From Leptospiraceae bacterium (GTDB lineage Bacteria > Spirochaetota > Leptospiria > Leptospirales > Leptonemataceae): a stretch of 64,000 nt of DNA. Under the pieces are notes generated by a model. The model was given only the letters and a program-made list of their open reading frames with translations. It ran no database searches and was not told the DNA's origin. Made by a program: the position numbers and the translations under genes. This document shows positions 1 to 9,072 of this stretch, in pieces; the first letter of the stretch is position 1; each line of letters begins with the position of its first letter. The stretch covers positions 173,340-237,339 of the forward strand of contig BPKM01000004.1 in NCBI GenBank assembly GCA_026005135.1, written 5' to 3'.

Positions 1-999
1 ATTATTTGTAATGAATTGATGTTTTGTCACATATCCTGTAATTGCAATAATGTGATAGGTTAAACAAAATAAAAATAAAAGTGTTTCTAATTTAGATAAT
101 TTTCTTATCATATTGTCTTCAATACTAAAGTAAGATTTTATATCACGAAACATTTCTTCGATTCTCATTCTTTTTTGATAAATTTCTATACATTTTTCTG
201 GGTCATCCATATTTGTGATTAACCATAATGGTTTATGGTATTTTGGGTCCCAAAAACCAATCAGGTTTACTTTTTCCTTACCTTTATAATAAACATTTTT
301 TATGACTTTCAATTCTGAGGGTTGAATAGATAAAGAAACTTCTTGTTTTTTCTTATTATCATAATATAATTTTACTTTTTTATCAGTGAGACGAATAATA
401 AATTTACAAAGATAAAGACGGAAAAAATGTATTAGGCTTTCATAAGCAAATTCTCTGTCTAAAACAATGGGAATTTCTCGTAATATCTCAATAATTTTCT
501 CAAAAGCCTCTTTATGCTTTAAATTACGGGAAGTTTTTTCCTGTTCTATTAAAGAAGAAGAATAGAGTAGGAAATAAATAGGTAAAGCTCGTCCTTCAAA
601 AGGGGCAGAAATACTTAATAATGTATAACCTCTTTCTCCTACTTTAAGTTTTCCTACGTAATCTGTTTTATAAGAATAAAGTCTTTCTATGTCTGTTGGA
701 TCACCAATAAGAAATTCTACTTCATTATGTAGTAAAGAAAATAAAATATTCCAATCACATTTTGTTGCTAAATCTTCCAATTTTCTGTTTAACCATTTGT
801 AAATACTATTAAAACTTCTTAATTTTCCTTTATCTTTTCCTCTAATCCTATTTTGTGGAAGATGTCTAGCAATTTCAGAAACATTTAAATATTTTGCAAG
901 GATGATAGCATAACAAATTTCAGTAAATGTATCAATAATTTTTGATTGATAAGGTAAGATTTGTTGATAAGATTGTCTTATAAAATTTTTACTAATCAT
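1..999 (-). CDS. IS4-family transposase, 3' end beyond the window
   Basis: The frame is open without a stop from an ATG at 999 down to the window edge (333 codons), so only the C-terminus is missing. The DDE-fold transposase is recognised by the IS4 hallmark Y-(2)-R-(3)-E-(6)-K, visible here as YQKRMRIEEMFRDIK near residue 300, by the second catalytic Asp in 'LDREFAYE' and a probable first catalytic Asp in 'IGDPTD'. The N-terminal part has a helix-rich DNA-binding look. A strong ribosome site (AGGAGG, 1008-1013) sits 8 bases before the ATG and lies in an inverted repeat. IS4 family membership is well supported; the subgroup is not determinable, and the distal terminal repeat and target duplication are outside the window. 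Confidence 0.9.
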   Translation of the reverse strand, partial: MISKNFIRQSYQQILPYQSKIIDTFTEICYAIILAKYLNVSEIARHLPQNRIRGKDKGKLRSFNSIYKWLNRKLEDLATKCDWNILFSLLHNEVEFLIGDPTDIERLYSYKTDYVGKLKVGERGYTLLSISAPFEGRALPIYFLLYSSSLIEQEKTSRNLKHKEAFEKIIEILREIPIVLDREFAYESLIHFFRLYLCKFIIRLTDKKVKLYYDNKKKQEVSLSIQPSELKVIKNVYYKGKEKVNLIGFWDPKYHKPLWLITNMDDPEKCIEIYQKRMRIEEMFRDIKSYFSIEDNMIRKLSKLETLLFLFCLTYHIIAITGYVTKHQFITNN

Positions 1000-1006
1000 A
1001 ATTTGC

Positions 1007-1065
1007 TCCTCCTTCAGTCTGGTTATTAAATAAAAAGTAGTGATAAATTACAGATTGAAGGAGGA
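1007..1065 (-). promoter_or_regulatory. Inverted repeat masking the transposase ribosome-binding site
   Basis: Two 15-base arms, 1007-1021 and 1051-1065, are reverse complements with a single mismatch (tolerated as G-U in RNA). The arm next to the gene contains the Shine-Dalgarno AGGAGG of the transposase. In a transcript entering from outside, the distal arm is made first and would pair with and hide the ribosome site. IS10 and IS50 are known to use similar structures against read-through transcription; that role here is inference. The sequence may also overlap the element's terminal inverted repeat, which cannot be defined with one end only. Confidence 0.65.
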
Positions 1066-1164
1066 CTTTTTTTGTACAATTAAAAAATGTCCTATTTCTT
1101 GGGATAATTTCAGGTAATATATCCATTTACAAGTATTATTTATGTGATTAGTTTCCATTTTCAT

Positions 1165-1170
1165 TATAAT
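1165..1170 (+). promoter_or_regulatory. Possible -10 box for the lipoprotein gene at 1244
   Basis: A consensus TATAAT lies about 75 bases upstream of the ribosome site at 1232-1236. No good -35 hexamer is visible at the normal distance, so this is only a candidate. Confidence 0.3.
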
Positions 1171-1243
1171 AGAAAATAGATCCTATTTTACATAAACTAA
1201 CTTAATGGATACAATGTATTATTAGGACTATGGAGGGAACGAT

Positions 1244-3173
1244 ATGAAAACACTATTTAAAAAACTAAATGTTATTAGGAATAATAGGATTATCTATTAT
1301 ACTAATACAATCATGTGGAAAAAAAGATAAAGCTTTATGGATGTTGCAGGGTATAAGTGATCAACTTAAAAATTATATTCAACCTGCTAGTTTTAATCAA
1401 AACAGTTTAGGTAATTCTAATTTAGAAATCAATTTAAGTAATAATTACAGTAATACTTCTACTTTTCAGGAATCAACTCTTGGATGTCTGGGAATATCAT
1501 TCCAGTATAATGCAGATAATAAAGTTCAGGGAGCAGCTTGCTTAGTGAAACCTACTCCAGAAAATCCTTCGAATCCTGGAAACCAATGTAACACTGTATC
1601 CTGTCTTATGCAAAGTATTTTAAATAAAATTTCTAATGGTGGTACAGAAACAGGTGGTAAAGGAACTAATACCTGTACAGGACAAAATAAAGGTTGTTTA
1701 GAATTACAAACCGATGCAAATGGTGGTTATAGTTTAATTTCCTTAGAAGATATTTCTGGAGCTCCTATTCCAACATAAACTGCACAAATTCAATTACAAT
1801 TTACCCAGAATTATTCAATAGAAGGTGTATTAAATGAAATTCTAAAAATATTAAATTATCTTGGTGATCTTAATAATGGTGATATTTCTGGATATCTTGT
1901 TAATGATAATAATACAGAACCAAGCAATTGTTTTAGAGTAAATATTCAGGCAAGCCGCTCTAATAGTGGAGAAAATGCAGTAGTTTTTACATTAACTACT
2001 TGCGATAATTATAATAATAGCGAAACAGCTATGACAGAACCAACAGATGGAACAAGTGTAGGACCAGGCGATCAAAATCCAACAAACCATACAGATAGCT
2101 TTTTAGCAACCAATCCTCCCAAAGCAGATTTTCTATTTGTAATTAATAATTCAGCTACGATGGTTGACGAAATTAATTATGTAAAAGATAATATTACAAC
2201 TTTTGTTAATCGATTAAATACCTTTAATATCGATTTTATGGCAGGAACAATTATGACCGATTCTTCTAAATTACGTGGTCTGGATATGCCTAATCCAAGA
2301 GGTGATAATACGTATGGTTTTACAAACGATATTGCAAAAATACAATTAGATGTACAGGTTGGTGCTGGTGGAGGAACAAGTAGTGGTTCTTATCATGATT
2401 CCAAATATTATGTTTATGAATCCTGTGTATATTTTGCAGAAAAAGCATTAAGTTCAACAAACCCCGATCCCAATAATACAATTTCTGGTGTTCCTAATCT
2501 TGGAAATGGTTTAGGAGATATTGGTAGCGTTTTAAGTGAAGGATATCCACGTTCTGGTGCTTCTTTAACCATAATCTGTGTAACAGATGATGATGATATT
2601 TATACACACTGGGATAATACGAATTGTCCCGATAGTAATTGTAGTACAACTCAACCAGACGGAAACGCAATTGATCCACCAGAATTTGATGTAAATAATA
2701 ATCTATTTGTACAGTATAACTATAAATTTTATTTTATTATGCCTTTAACTTCTACAGGAGAAAAAGGAGATTGTAGTGGTCCAGGTAGTTCTTCTGGTAC
2801 GAATTATTACGCTGATGATCTCGATGGATTATCAGGTTCTTTACAATATGACGATTCCCGAAGAGTTGATATGATTGCTCTTGCAAATAAAACTGGTGGT
2901 GGATATTCCAGTATATGTAGTGCCAATTATGGTGCTTATTTATCCAAAATTGTTGATGATATTGCTTCGAATGCATCAACTTATACATTAACCTATACAC
3001 CGATTTCTTCTACAATTAGAGTTTTTATTAATGGAACAGAAATTCCTAAGACAGCAAATCCGGGTACTGGACAAACAGGATATATTTACGATTCTTCTAC
3101 AAATAAAATTTCCTTTACTGGAACCTTACCCGCTGCTGGAAGTTCCATTCAGGTAAGTTATTTCCATTATTAA
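1244..3173 (+). pseudogene. VWA-like surface lipoprotein gene broken by a frameshift and a stop codon
   Basis: A ribosome site (GGAGG at 1232-1236) points to an ATG at 1244 that reads MKTLFKKL and then falls out of frame. One base later the frame beginning at 1269 reads MLLGIIGLSIILIQSCGKK. Joined, these give a textbook lipoprotein signal peptide with its lipobox cysteine. That frame runs to TAA at 1776-1778, after GAPIPT, then continues in the same frame with good coding sequence (TAQIQLQF...) to 3173. The distal part contains 'ADFLFVINNSATMVDEI', a von Willebrand A-like strand with a degenerate MIDAS (DxSxS replaced by NNSAT), and several Cys. The intact product would be about 640 residues. 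Both lesions must be crossed to make it, so it is probably decayed; assembly error is possible for the indel but less likely for the stop. Confidence 0.75.
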
Positions 3174-3191
3174 CAAACTTCAAAAAACAAT

Positions 3192-3222
3192 GGAAGAGGG
3201 GCTCACCTCTTCCGATATTTTT
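3192..3222 (+). terminator. Intrinsic terminator after the broken lipoprotein gene
   Basis: Perfect 8-base stem GGAAGAGG (3192-3199) with CCTCTTCC (3206-3213) and a six-base loop, followed by an AT-rich stretch with a short T run. It sits in the 66-base gap before the next gene. Confidence 0.7.
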
Positions 3223-3239
3223 ATAAAAAGGACTAAATT

Positions 3240-5060
3240 ATGAGAAAATATTATTTATTTATTTTGTTTATTTTTATTATTTTTAATTGTAAAACTTTCA
3301 ATATTAATCAAATTCATCAATGGATTTATCAATGTCCTGATCAGGATCCAGAGGTTGCGTATTTATTTGATAGAGTAACCCCAATAAAAATTGCAAAAGA
3401 TGAAAAACAATTACCTTCTGGTCCTCTAAAAACTATTGGTGTTTCGAATTATTTTGATGAATTTTATCAATATCTTTTAAGTGACTTAGGGAAAAATCAA
3501 ATTCCATATACCGAAAAAAATGATGTAATAGAAACACAGGATTTTTTAATTCGAAAAATAAAAAATCAAAATAACGAAACAATTGCAATCCAGGTAGTAG
3601 CAAAATCAGAATCCATTTTTAATAAAAATAATGTTCAGCTTTCTGATGTTCATAAAAAAGCTATTGCCTCTTTATCAAGAGCTTTAAAGCAGTTCAATGA
3701 TGCTGGTCTAGAAATTTATAAATATTTTGATAATCCTTCTAATAAAAGCGAAGACTTACAAAAAGCATTTGCTATGCAATTACTTTTAAATAAACAATAT
3801 AATATTCCATCAGAAAGAATTTTAAATGTCGATACAAAAGATTATAATCAAAATAAAGAAAATTCTCAAATTGCTCTTTTGCAATACCCACAAAAACTGG
3901 AAATATTGATTTTACCCGAAGAAAAAACAAAACCACAATTAGAAGAACCACTATCCATAGGTACCTTAGCAAAATTAGGTGATGAAGAATATCTACAAAA
4001 GATGTATAATGACTTAAAAGAACAAATCAAACAAGATGGTATAGAATTTAAAGAAGATAAAGATTCTTTAACAACTAAGGATATAGTTATAAAAAAGATA
4101 AAATCCCAGAATAATCGATTAATAGCTATTTTAATTTATATTCGTACAGAGCCAATATTTAGTGGTTTTTTTAGTAGCAAAGAAGAGTTAAATGATTATG
4201 GAGAAAAACTTCTCAATATAGCTGGAAAAACAATAAAAGTTTTTCAGGAATCAAATCTATATTTTTATGGTAGAACATTTGATTTTGAACAAAAAGAAAA
4301 ATTAAAAACCAAAACAAACAATACAAAAATTTATTTACAAAAAAATCAAAATATCTCAGAAGATCGATTTTTAATTGTAAAAACAATTGTATCTAATATG
4401 AAAGATAATCCCTTTGGACCTAAAACAGAAATTCTACATTTTTATTTATTTACCTTACCAGCATCGTATCTGGTGGACTATCTTCCAGAAGAAATCCGAG
4501 AAATTAAAAAAGGCTTAGCACATAAAATGGGTACGGATACATATTTAGATTTAATGTTTTCTCAATTAGTAGAAGATTTAAAAGAACGCGGTATAAATAT
4601 AACAAGAAAAGATAGCTTAATTGAACAATTAGTGGATCGATACGAAGCTACTGGTTTTTATATGGGTAAAATCCAGCAAAAAAAGAAAACTAAAATTATA
4701 AAAATTAGTTTCGATGGAGATTTTTCTTTTGACTTAGGAAGTGCTAAATTAACAGAAAAAGCCAAAAAGGTTATAGAAGCAATGGCAAAAGCATTAAAGG
4801 AATACCCAGACGCAAAAGCAAGAATACATGGACATACAGATTCTACTGGTTCCAAAGATTTTAATTATAAACTTAGTCAGGATCGTGCAGAAGCTGTTAA
4901 GAATGAACTTGTCAATGTTCATCATATCGATCCAAAACGCTTTATCGAAGTAAAAGGTTTTGCAGATGATAGGAAAATAGAAGATACGATGGGACCATCG
5001 GCAAAAAATAGACGTGTAGAAATTCTTATAGAAGTACCAGATCAAGAAGTAGCAGAATAG
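3240..5060 (+). CDS. OmpA-family lipoprotein with a large periplasmic region
   Basis: A 606-residue protein with a lipoprotein signal (MRKYYLFILFIFIIFNC, Cys17). The C-terminal 120 residues form an OmpA/MotB peptidoglycan-binding domain: 'FSFDLGSAKLTEKAKKVIE', then 'ARIHGHTDSTGS' and 'LSQDRAEAVKNEL', ending 'NRRVEILIEV'. The region between is lysine-rich and contains two loosely similar halves, each with an 'I.KIK.QNN..IAI' stretch (around residues 105-120 and 285-300), suggesting an internal duplication. It likely anchors the outer membrane or a partner to the cell wall. The ribosome site is AAGGA just upstream; the next gene begins 9 bases after the stop, so the two are probably co-transcribed. 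The function of the N-terminal region is unknown. Confidence 0.85.
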   Translation: MRKYYLFILFIFIIFNCKTFNINQIHQWIYQCPDQDPEVAYLFDRVTPIKIAKDEKQLPSGPLKTIGVSNYFDEFYQYLLSDLGKNQIPYTEKNDVIETQDFLIRKIKNQNNETIAIQVVAKSESIFNKNNVQLSDVHKKAIASLSRALKQFNDAGLEIYKYFDNPSNKSEDLQKAFAMQLLLNKQYNIPSERILNVDTKDYNQNKENSQIALLQYPQKLEILILPEEKTKPQLEEPLSIGTLAKLGDEEYLQKMYNDLKEQIKQDGIEFKEDKDSLTTKDIVIKKIKSQNNRLIAILIYIRTEPIFSGFFSSKEELNDYGEKLLNIAGKTIKVFQESNLYFYGRTFDFEQKEKLKTKTNNTKIYLQKNQNISEDRFLIVKTIVSNMKDNPFGPKTEILHFYLFTLPASYLVDYLPEEIREIKKGLAHKMGTDTYLDLMFSQLVEDLKERGINITRKDSLIEQLVDRYEATGFYMGKIQQKKKTKIIKISFDGDFSFDLGSAKLTEKAKKVIEAMAKALKEYPDAKARIHGHTDSTGSKDFNYKLSQDRAEAVKNELVNVHHIDPKRFIEVKGFADDRKIEDTMGPSAKNRRVEILIEVPDQEVAE

Positions 5061-5069
5061 GAGTTTAAA

Positions 5070-6149
5070 ATGAAAAGATATTTATTTTTATTGGTATTTA
5101 TAACTAAGATACTTTTTTCGCAAAATATTAATTATGATCCTATACAAATAAAACAATTTGATCATAAAATTCGTTTGGGAATTTCTCCTGGTATTGCATC
5201 TGTTAAACCAGCTTTTTTAGATGAATCTGCCACTTCGTGGGTTTATAATGCTTTTTTTAATTCTTTACTTGGATCTAAAAATCCTTTAGTATATTCTCCT
5301 TTTAAACCTAAAGCAGCAAGAATGCAAACATTCGACTGGGAAGTTCATTATACCTATAAGTATAAATTAGAAATATCTTATGTAAAATATCAAACCTTAT
5401 TTAGTGCAGATAGAGGTACAGCGGCAACGGCAATTTTTTATACTCCAGGAAATAATGATTATAATTGGTCTTTATTTGAAGGAGCACGTCTACTAAAATA
5501 TTATAATAGAGTTGATAATATAAAGATTTCTTATCTATTTATTTTACCCAAATGGAAATGGATCAAAGTAGGTCCCACTCTAATCTATGAAAAATACCAT
5601 GAAAAAAATGTTGTAAGTATTGGTTCTTATACGTTAAGAAGACAAACTGCAACTATAAATCCTACCCTGAGGACATGGAATGCTGGTGGAGAATCCAGTA
5701 TTTTATATAATTTAAAAGGGATTTATCCTGGTATAACATCGCGATTTTTTTTATATAAATGGTTACATATAAATTTCAATCTCTATTATTTAAATCGAAC
5801 TGGTAATTTTTCTTTTAATGGGGTGCAAATTTTACAAAAAACAAAAGATAACGAAGCTAATTTTAAAGAACTAACATTTATGGTTCCTAATTATAACGGA
5901 GATCCCAAAGATATTGGAATAAGAACAAATATCGAAGGAGAATTTAAAATTTGTCGGTTTTCTTTTATTTTAGGATATGTTAGAGAAGATTATAAAAGAA
6001 AATATTTAAGTTATTTTGGAACAACGTTTGGAAATACAGAAGATGTTATATTAAAAACACCTAATTGGGGATTTGGCGAAATTGCAAATCAACATAAAGC
6101 ATCACGAGATCAAATCTATTTTAAGTTTAATATGGCTTTTTATTTATAA
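5070..6149 (+). CDS. Probable outer-membrane beta-barrel protein
   Basis: 359 residues with a cleavable signal peptide (MKRYLFLLVFITKILFSQ). The mature part shows alternating aromatic/hydrophobic strands typical of beta barrels, for example 'WEVHYTYKYKLEISYVKYQ' and 'WLHINFNLYYLNRTG', and it ends in an aromatic-rich strand 'QIYFKFNMAFYL', as many barrel proteins do. The ribosome site is AGGAG. It follows the OmpA-like lipoprotein closely, so the two may form an envelope unit. I do not recognise a specific family; porin, adhesin and scaffold roles cannot be separated from sequence alone. Confidence 0.7.
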   Translation: MKRYLFLLVFITKILFSQNINYDPIQIKQFDHKIRLGISPGIASVKPAFLDESATSWVYNAFFNSLLGSKNPLVYSPFKPKAARMQTFDWEVHYTYKYKLEISYVKYQTLFSADRGTAATAIFYTPGNNDYNWSLFEGARLLKYYNRVDNIKISYLFILPKWKWIKVGPTLIYEKYHEKNVVSIGSYTLRRQTATINPTLRTWNAGGESSILYNLKGIYPGITSRFFLYKWLHINFNLYYLNRTGNFSFNGVQILQKTKDNEANFKELTFMVPNYNGDPKDIGIRTNIEGEFKICRFSFILGYVREDYKRKYLSYFGTTFGNTEDVILKTPNWGFGEIANQHKASRDQIYFKFNMAFYL

Positions 6150-6450
6150 AACGATAAACCATTCTGGATAATGTTGTAGTAAAAAGAATACTCATAATAA
6201 ACAAAATAATATTAAAATTTTGTTTAAAATAAAAATAATATAAACCGAATATCACTACACTTATCCAGAATGTAATACATTTTATACATGTTCCCCATTT
6301 ATAGATAAATTTCCCTATGTTAAATATTTTTAATTTGTTTCTTATAACATTTAGCCATAAAATCCAGAAAGAAAATTGAACTAAAAAATTACAAAAAATA
6401 ACTATTATAAGAGATAAAAATAAAATTTCATTTAAATAGCTTATATTCAT
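6127..6450 (-). CDS. Small membrane protein with a CxxC-FW motif (DUF1360-like)
   Basis: About 107 residues from the ATG at 6450 (a TTG at 6480 would add ten). There are three or four hydrophobic helices, and the middle holds 'GTCIKCITFWISVVIFG', resembling the C-x2-C...FW signature of DUF1360-type small membrane proteins. Its 3' end overlaps the convergent barrel gene by 23 bases. No convincing ribosome site precedes either start. It could be a real but weakly expressed gene; function unknown. Confidence 0.5.
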   Translation of the reverse strand: MNISYLNEILFLSLIIVIFCNFLVQFSFWILWLNVIRNKLKIFNIGKFIYKWGTCIKCITFWISVVIFGLYYFYFKQNFNIILFIMSILFTTTLSRMVYRFINKKPY

Positions 6451-6502
6451 ACTTATAGAAAAAATATTTGTTTTATTCAATGCAATTGTTTTTTTAGGTA
6501 TT

Positions 6503-7720
6503 ATGTTTATTGATTTTTTTTATCTACTTAGAAAAGAAGGAATACCTGTATCTACGATAGAGTTTTTAGATTTATTAAAAGTTCTATTAGAGCTCCATAA
6601 ACAAAAAGAAATCATTACATTAGAAAGATTTTATATAATTTCAAGATCGATTTTAATTAAAGATACAAAATATTATCATAAATTTCATCAAGTTTTTAAA
6701 GAATATTTTAAAGAACATATTAATATAGACATACAATTAATCGAAAAAATCTTAGAAGAATGGCTTAATGAACAAAAAGCATTTAATAATAATCTAAAGA
6801 ATGCCCCTTATTTCGATAAAGAAGAACTTTTTAAAGAATTCTTAAAACGATTACAGGAACAAAAAGAAGAACATCATGGAGGAACATACTGGATTGGAAC
6901 TGGTGGTGCATCTCCTTTTGGACATTCTGGTAAAAATCCTCAGGGAATACGCATAGGTGGAAATAGAGGTTCTGGAACTGCTATAGATAAATTTGGTAAT
7001 ATTTCTTACGAAGAATATAATCCATCAGAAGTATTTAATATTAGGCAATATAAAGTAGCTTTAAAAAAATTAAGACAATTAAGAAAGACAGGAAATCTAC
7101 AAATCAATATAAAAGAAACTGTTCAGAAAACATCTAAAAATTTAGGAGATCCAGAAATCATTTTTGAAAGATTAAAAAAAAATCAAATTTCTCTTATTTT
7201 ATTAATGGATGTTGGTGGTAGTATGGAGCCCTATATTCCACTAGTAAATCGATTTTTTAGTGCCTGTTATAAATTACGATATTTTAAAGAATTTTATTAT
7301 TATTATTTTCATAATACTCTATATGAATGGTTATTTAAAGATGCGAAATTTAAGGAAAAATTACATATAGAAGATTTTTTTAAAAAATATAATAAAAATT
7401 ATAAAATTATATTTATTGGCGATGCTTGTATGAATCCTTATGAACTTTTTGATAAAAGACATGCTTTTTTTGAATATTATTATAAAGAAGATAAACCATT
7501 ATCTACAGAAGAGTTAGCAAAAAAACAAGCTGTAATAAAAAATAGCTATCAAAGATTAAAAGAATTTAAGAAAAACTTCCCCTCCTCTGTCTGGTTAAAT
7601 CCTCAAAAAGAATTTACCTGGCAACACGAAACCATCGAAGCAATTCGAGAAATATTTCCTATGTATTTTTTAAACCTTAACGGAATAGAAAATGCTATAA
7701 AAAAATTATTAGAAAAATGA
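6503..7720 (+). CDS. CoxE-like VWA domain protein
   Basis: 405 residues. The N-terminus 'FFYLLRKEGIPVSTIEFLDLL' is the standard opening of CoxE-type VWA proteins that pair with MoxR AAA ATPases. A glycine-rich linker 'YWIGTGGASPFGHSG' is also characteristic. The VWA domain begins near residue 230 with 'ISLILLMDVGGSMEPYI', giving an intact DxGxS metal site, followed by 'KIIFIGDACMNPYEL'. Family members act in the cytoplasm with a MoxR ATPase in assembling or remodelling metalloenzymes; no such ATPase is adjacent here. The start is supported by AGG at 6496. Function in this organism is inferred only at family level. Confidence 0.85.
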   Translation: MFIDFFYLLRKEGIPVSTIEFLDLLKVLLELHKQKEIITLERFYIISRSILIKDTKYYHKFHQVFKEYFKEHINIDIQLIEKILEEWLNEQKAFNNNLKNAPYFDKEELFKEFLKRLQEQKEEHHGGTYWIGTGGASPFGHSGKNPQGIRIGGNRGSGTAIDKFGNISYEEYNPSEVFNIRQYKVALKKLRQLRKTGNLQINIKETVQKTSKNLGDPEIIFERLKKNQISLILLMDVGGSMEPYIPLVNRFFSACYKLRYFKEFYYYYFHNTLYEWLFKDAKFKEKLHIEDFFKKYNKNYKIIFIGDACMNPYELFDKRHAFFEYYYKEDKPLSTEELAKKQAVIKNSYQRLKEFKKNFPSSVWLNPQKEFTWQHETIEAIREIFPMYFLNLNGIENAIKKLLEK

Positions 7721-7778
7721 ACATAGGATAAACCTAAATCGTCTAAATTTTCAAAGAAATATAGTGATGGAGGTGAAT

Positions 7779-8216
7779 ATGAAACATAGAAGCTTATATT
7801 TTTTAACACTCTTATTTATATTTATATTAATAGAAGCATGTAATTTAAATTTATTCAACAAAGCAAAGGATAATAAAAATGAAGACTTATTAATGGCAAT
7901 TGCAGCTAACCAGATAGTTAGTGAACAATATCTATTAAAAATAGAATCTATACAACCACAAAATGGAACTACTATTAATTCCAATCAATCTATTATAATC
8001 ACATTTAATAAAGAAGTTCAACAATGTGGGCTTATGCAAGAGCAACCAATCTCACAATCAATTACAACTGTGATTATAAGTGGCAAACAAATTACCATAA
8101 ATCCACCTGGAGGAAATTGGGGTTCTTCTGGACAAACATTAAAAATTACTGGTGGTTGTTCTCCTACTGATGGTACAGTAAATGCTGCCATTTCTTTAAA
8201 TTATACTATAAACTGA
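7779..8216 (+). CDS. Lipoprotein with a bacterial Ig-like (Big_5) domain
   Basis: 145 residues from the ATG at 7779, chosen because GGAGGTG lies just upstream at 7769-7775; an in-frame ATG at 7764 lacks this. Lipobox ILIEAC gives a lipoprotein. The mature part starts 'IESIQPQNGTTINSNQSIIITFNKEV', the usual opening of SbsA/Big_5 Ig-like domains, and ends with a matching strand. Such domains are surface or periplasmic adhesion or scaffold modules. Monocistronic with its own terminator. Confidence 0.8.
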   Translation: MKHRSLYFLTLLFIFILIEACNLNLFNKAKDNKNEDLLMAIAANQIVSEQYLLKIESIQPQNGTTINSNQSIIITFNKEVQQCGLMQEQPISQSITTVIISGKQITINPPGGNWGSSGQTLKITGGCSPTDGTVNAAISLNYTIN

Positions 8217-8217
8217 T

Positions 8218-8241
8218 AAGCGACTTAATGTCGCTTTTTTC
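8218..8241 (+). terminator. Intrinsic terminator after the Ig-like lipoprotein
   Basis: A 7-base stem AAGCGAC / GTCGCTT with a six-base loop followed by a T run. Confidence 0.8.
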
Positions 8242-8278
8242 TATTTGACTTTTTTGGTAAATTACTTATTTTAACTTT

Positions 8279-8698
8279 GTGAATGAAGATAATCGCTGGA
8301 TTCAGAGATTGGAAAATTTAAAAAATGCATTCAATCAGCTTAAAACTGCTATTGAAATCTATTCGGAACGGGAATTAAATGATTTAGAAAAACAAGGTAT
8401 GATAAAGGCATTTGAATATACATTTGAATTATCCTGGAATACAATAAGAGATTTTTTTATTTATCAGGGTATATATGATATAAAAGGTTCACGAGATGCA
8501 ATAAAGTTTGCCTTTAAATATGGATTAATTGAAAATCCGGATATATGGATTGAAATGATACAATCTCGTAATTTAACTTCTCATACTTATAATATAATTA
8601 CTGCTGGAGAAGTTATAAAACAGATTATTGAAAAGTATTACAAAGAATTTAATGATATTATAAATAAATTGGAAACTATTAAGAAAAATGAAATATAA
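8279..8698 (+). CDS. hepT: HEPN-domain toxin of a type VII toxin-antitoxin pair
   Basis: 139 residues, HI0074/NTase-substrate-binding family, starting at GTG. It is an all-helical HEPN fold with 'FEYTFELSWNTIRDF' and the diagnostic motif R-x4-H-x-Y, seen as RNLTSHTY near residue 107. In characterised HepT/MntA systems this motif is the RNase active site, and its Tyr is the residue AMPylated by the antitoxin. All three residues are intact. Length matches the family. The gene overlaps the nucleotidyltransferase gene by 11 bases. Activity is inferred from family. Confidence 0.9.
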   Translation: MNEDNRWIQRLENLKNAFNQLKTAIEIYSERELNDLEKQGMIKAFEYTFELSWNTIRDFFIYQGIYDIKGSRDAIKFAFKYGLIENPDIWIEMIQSRNLTSHTYNIITAGEVIKQIIEKYYKEFNDIINKLETIKKNEI

Positions 8699-9011
8699 AT
8701 TTGGTATTCCAGAAAATATCATAAATGAAATTTTAAATATTATTTCCAAATATCCTAAGGTAGAAAAATGTTTTATTTACGGATCTCGTGCAAAAGGAAA
8801 TTATTTAAATGGTTCAGATATTGATATTACTATTATTGCACCAGAAATGGAATTCTATGAATATTTAGATATTTTATCTCAATTAGAAGAACTTAATATT
8901 CCGTATATAATTGATTTAACAAAATTTGAATTATTAGATGAACCACTAAAAGAACATATTATAAGAAAAGGTATATTAATATATAAGAAAACAGAAACAA
9001 ATGAATTCTAA
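8688..9011 (+). CDS. mntA: MNT-type nucleotidyltransferase antitoxin
   Basis: 107 residues. It has the minimal nucleotidyltransferase signature GS-x10-DxD, seen as GSRAKGNYLNGSDID near residues 32-46, and a third acidic position in 'IPYIIDLTKFE'. It partners the preceding HEPN gene (11-base overlap, same strand). Known MntA proteins neutralise HepT by adding AMP to its RX4HXY tyrosine. The catalytic residues look intact. The order toxin then antitoxin is normal for this family. Confidence 0.9.
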   Translation: MKYKFGIPENIINEILNIISKYPKVEKCFIYGSRAKGNYLNGSDIDITIIAPEMEFYEYLDILSQLEELNIPYIIDLTKFELLDEPLKEHIIRKGILIYKKTETNEF

Positions 9012-9072
9012 GATATTTATAGATTAATTTCCCATTGACGACATTTAAAAAATGAATTTTATTGTTTCTTAA

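Noticed and set aside
2494..3000. Minus-strand open frames inside the broken lipoprotein gene
   Set aside because: His/Tyr/Asn-rich translations typical of antisense shadows of Asn/Asp-rich coding DNA.
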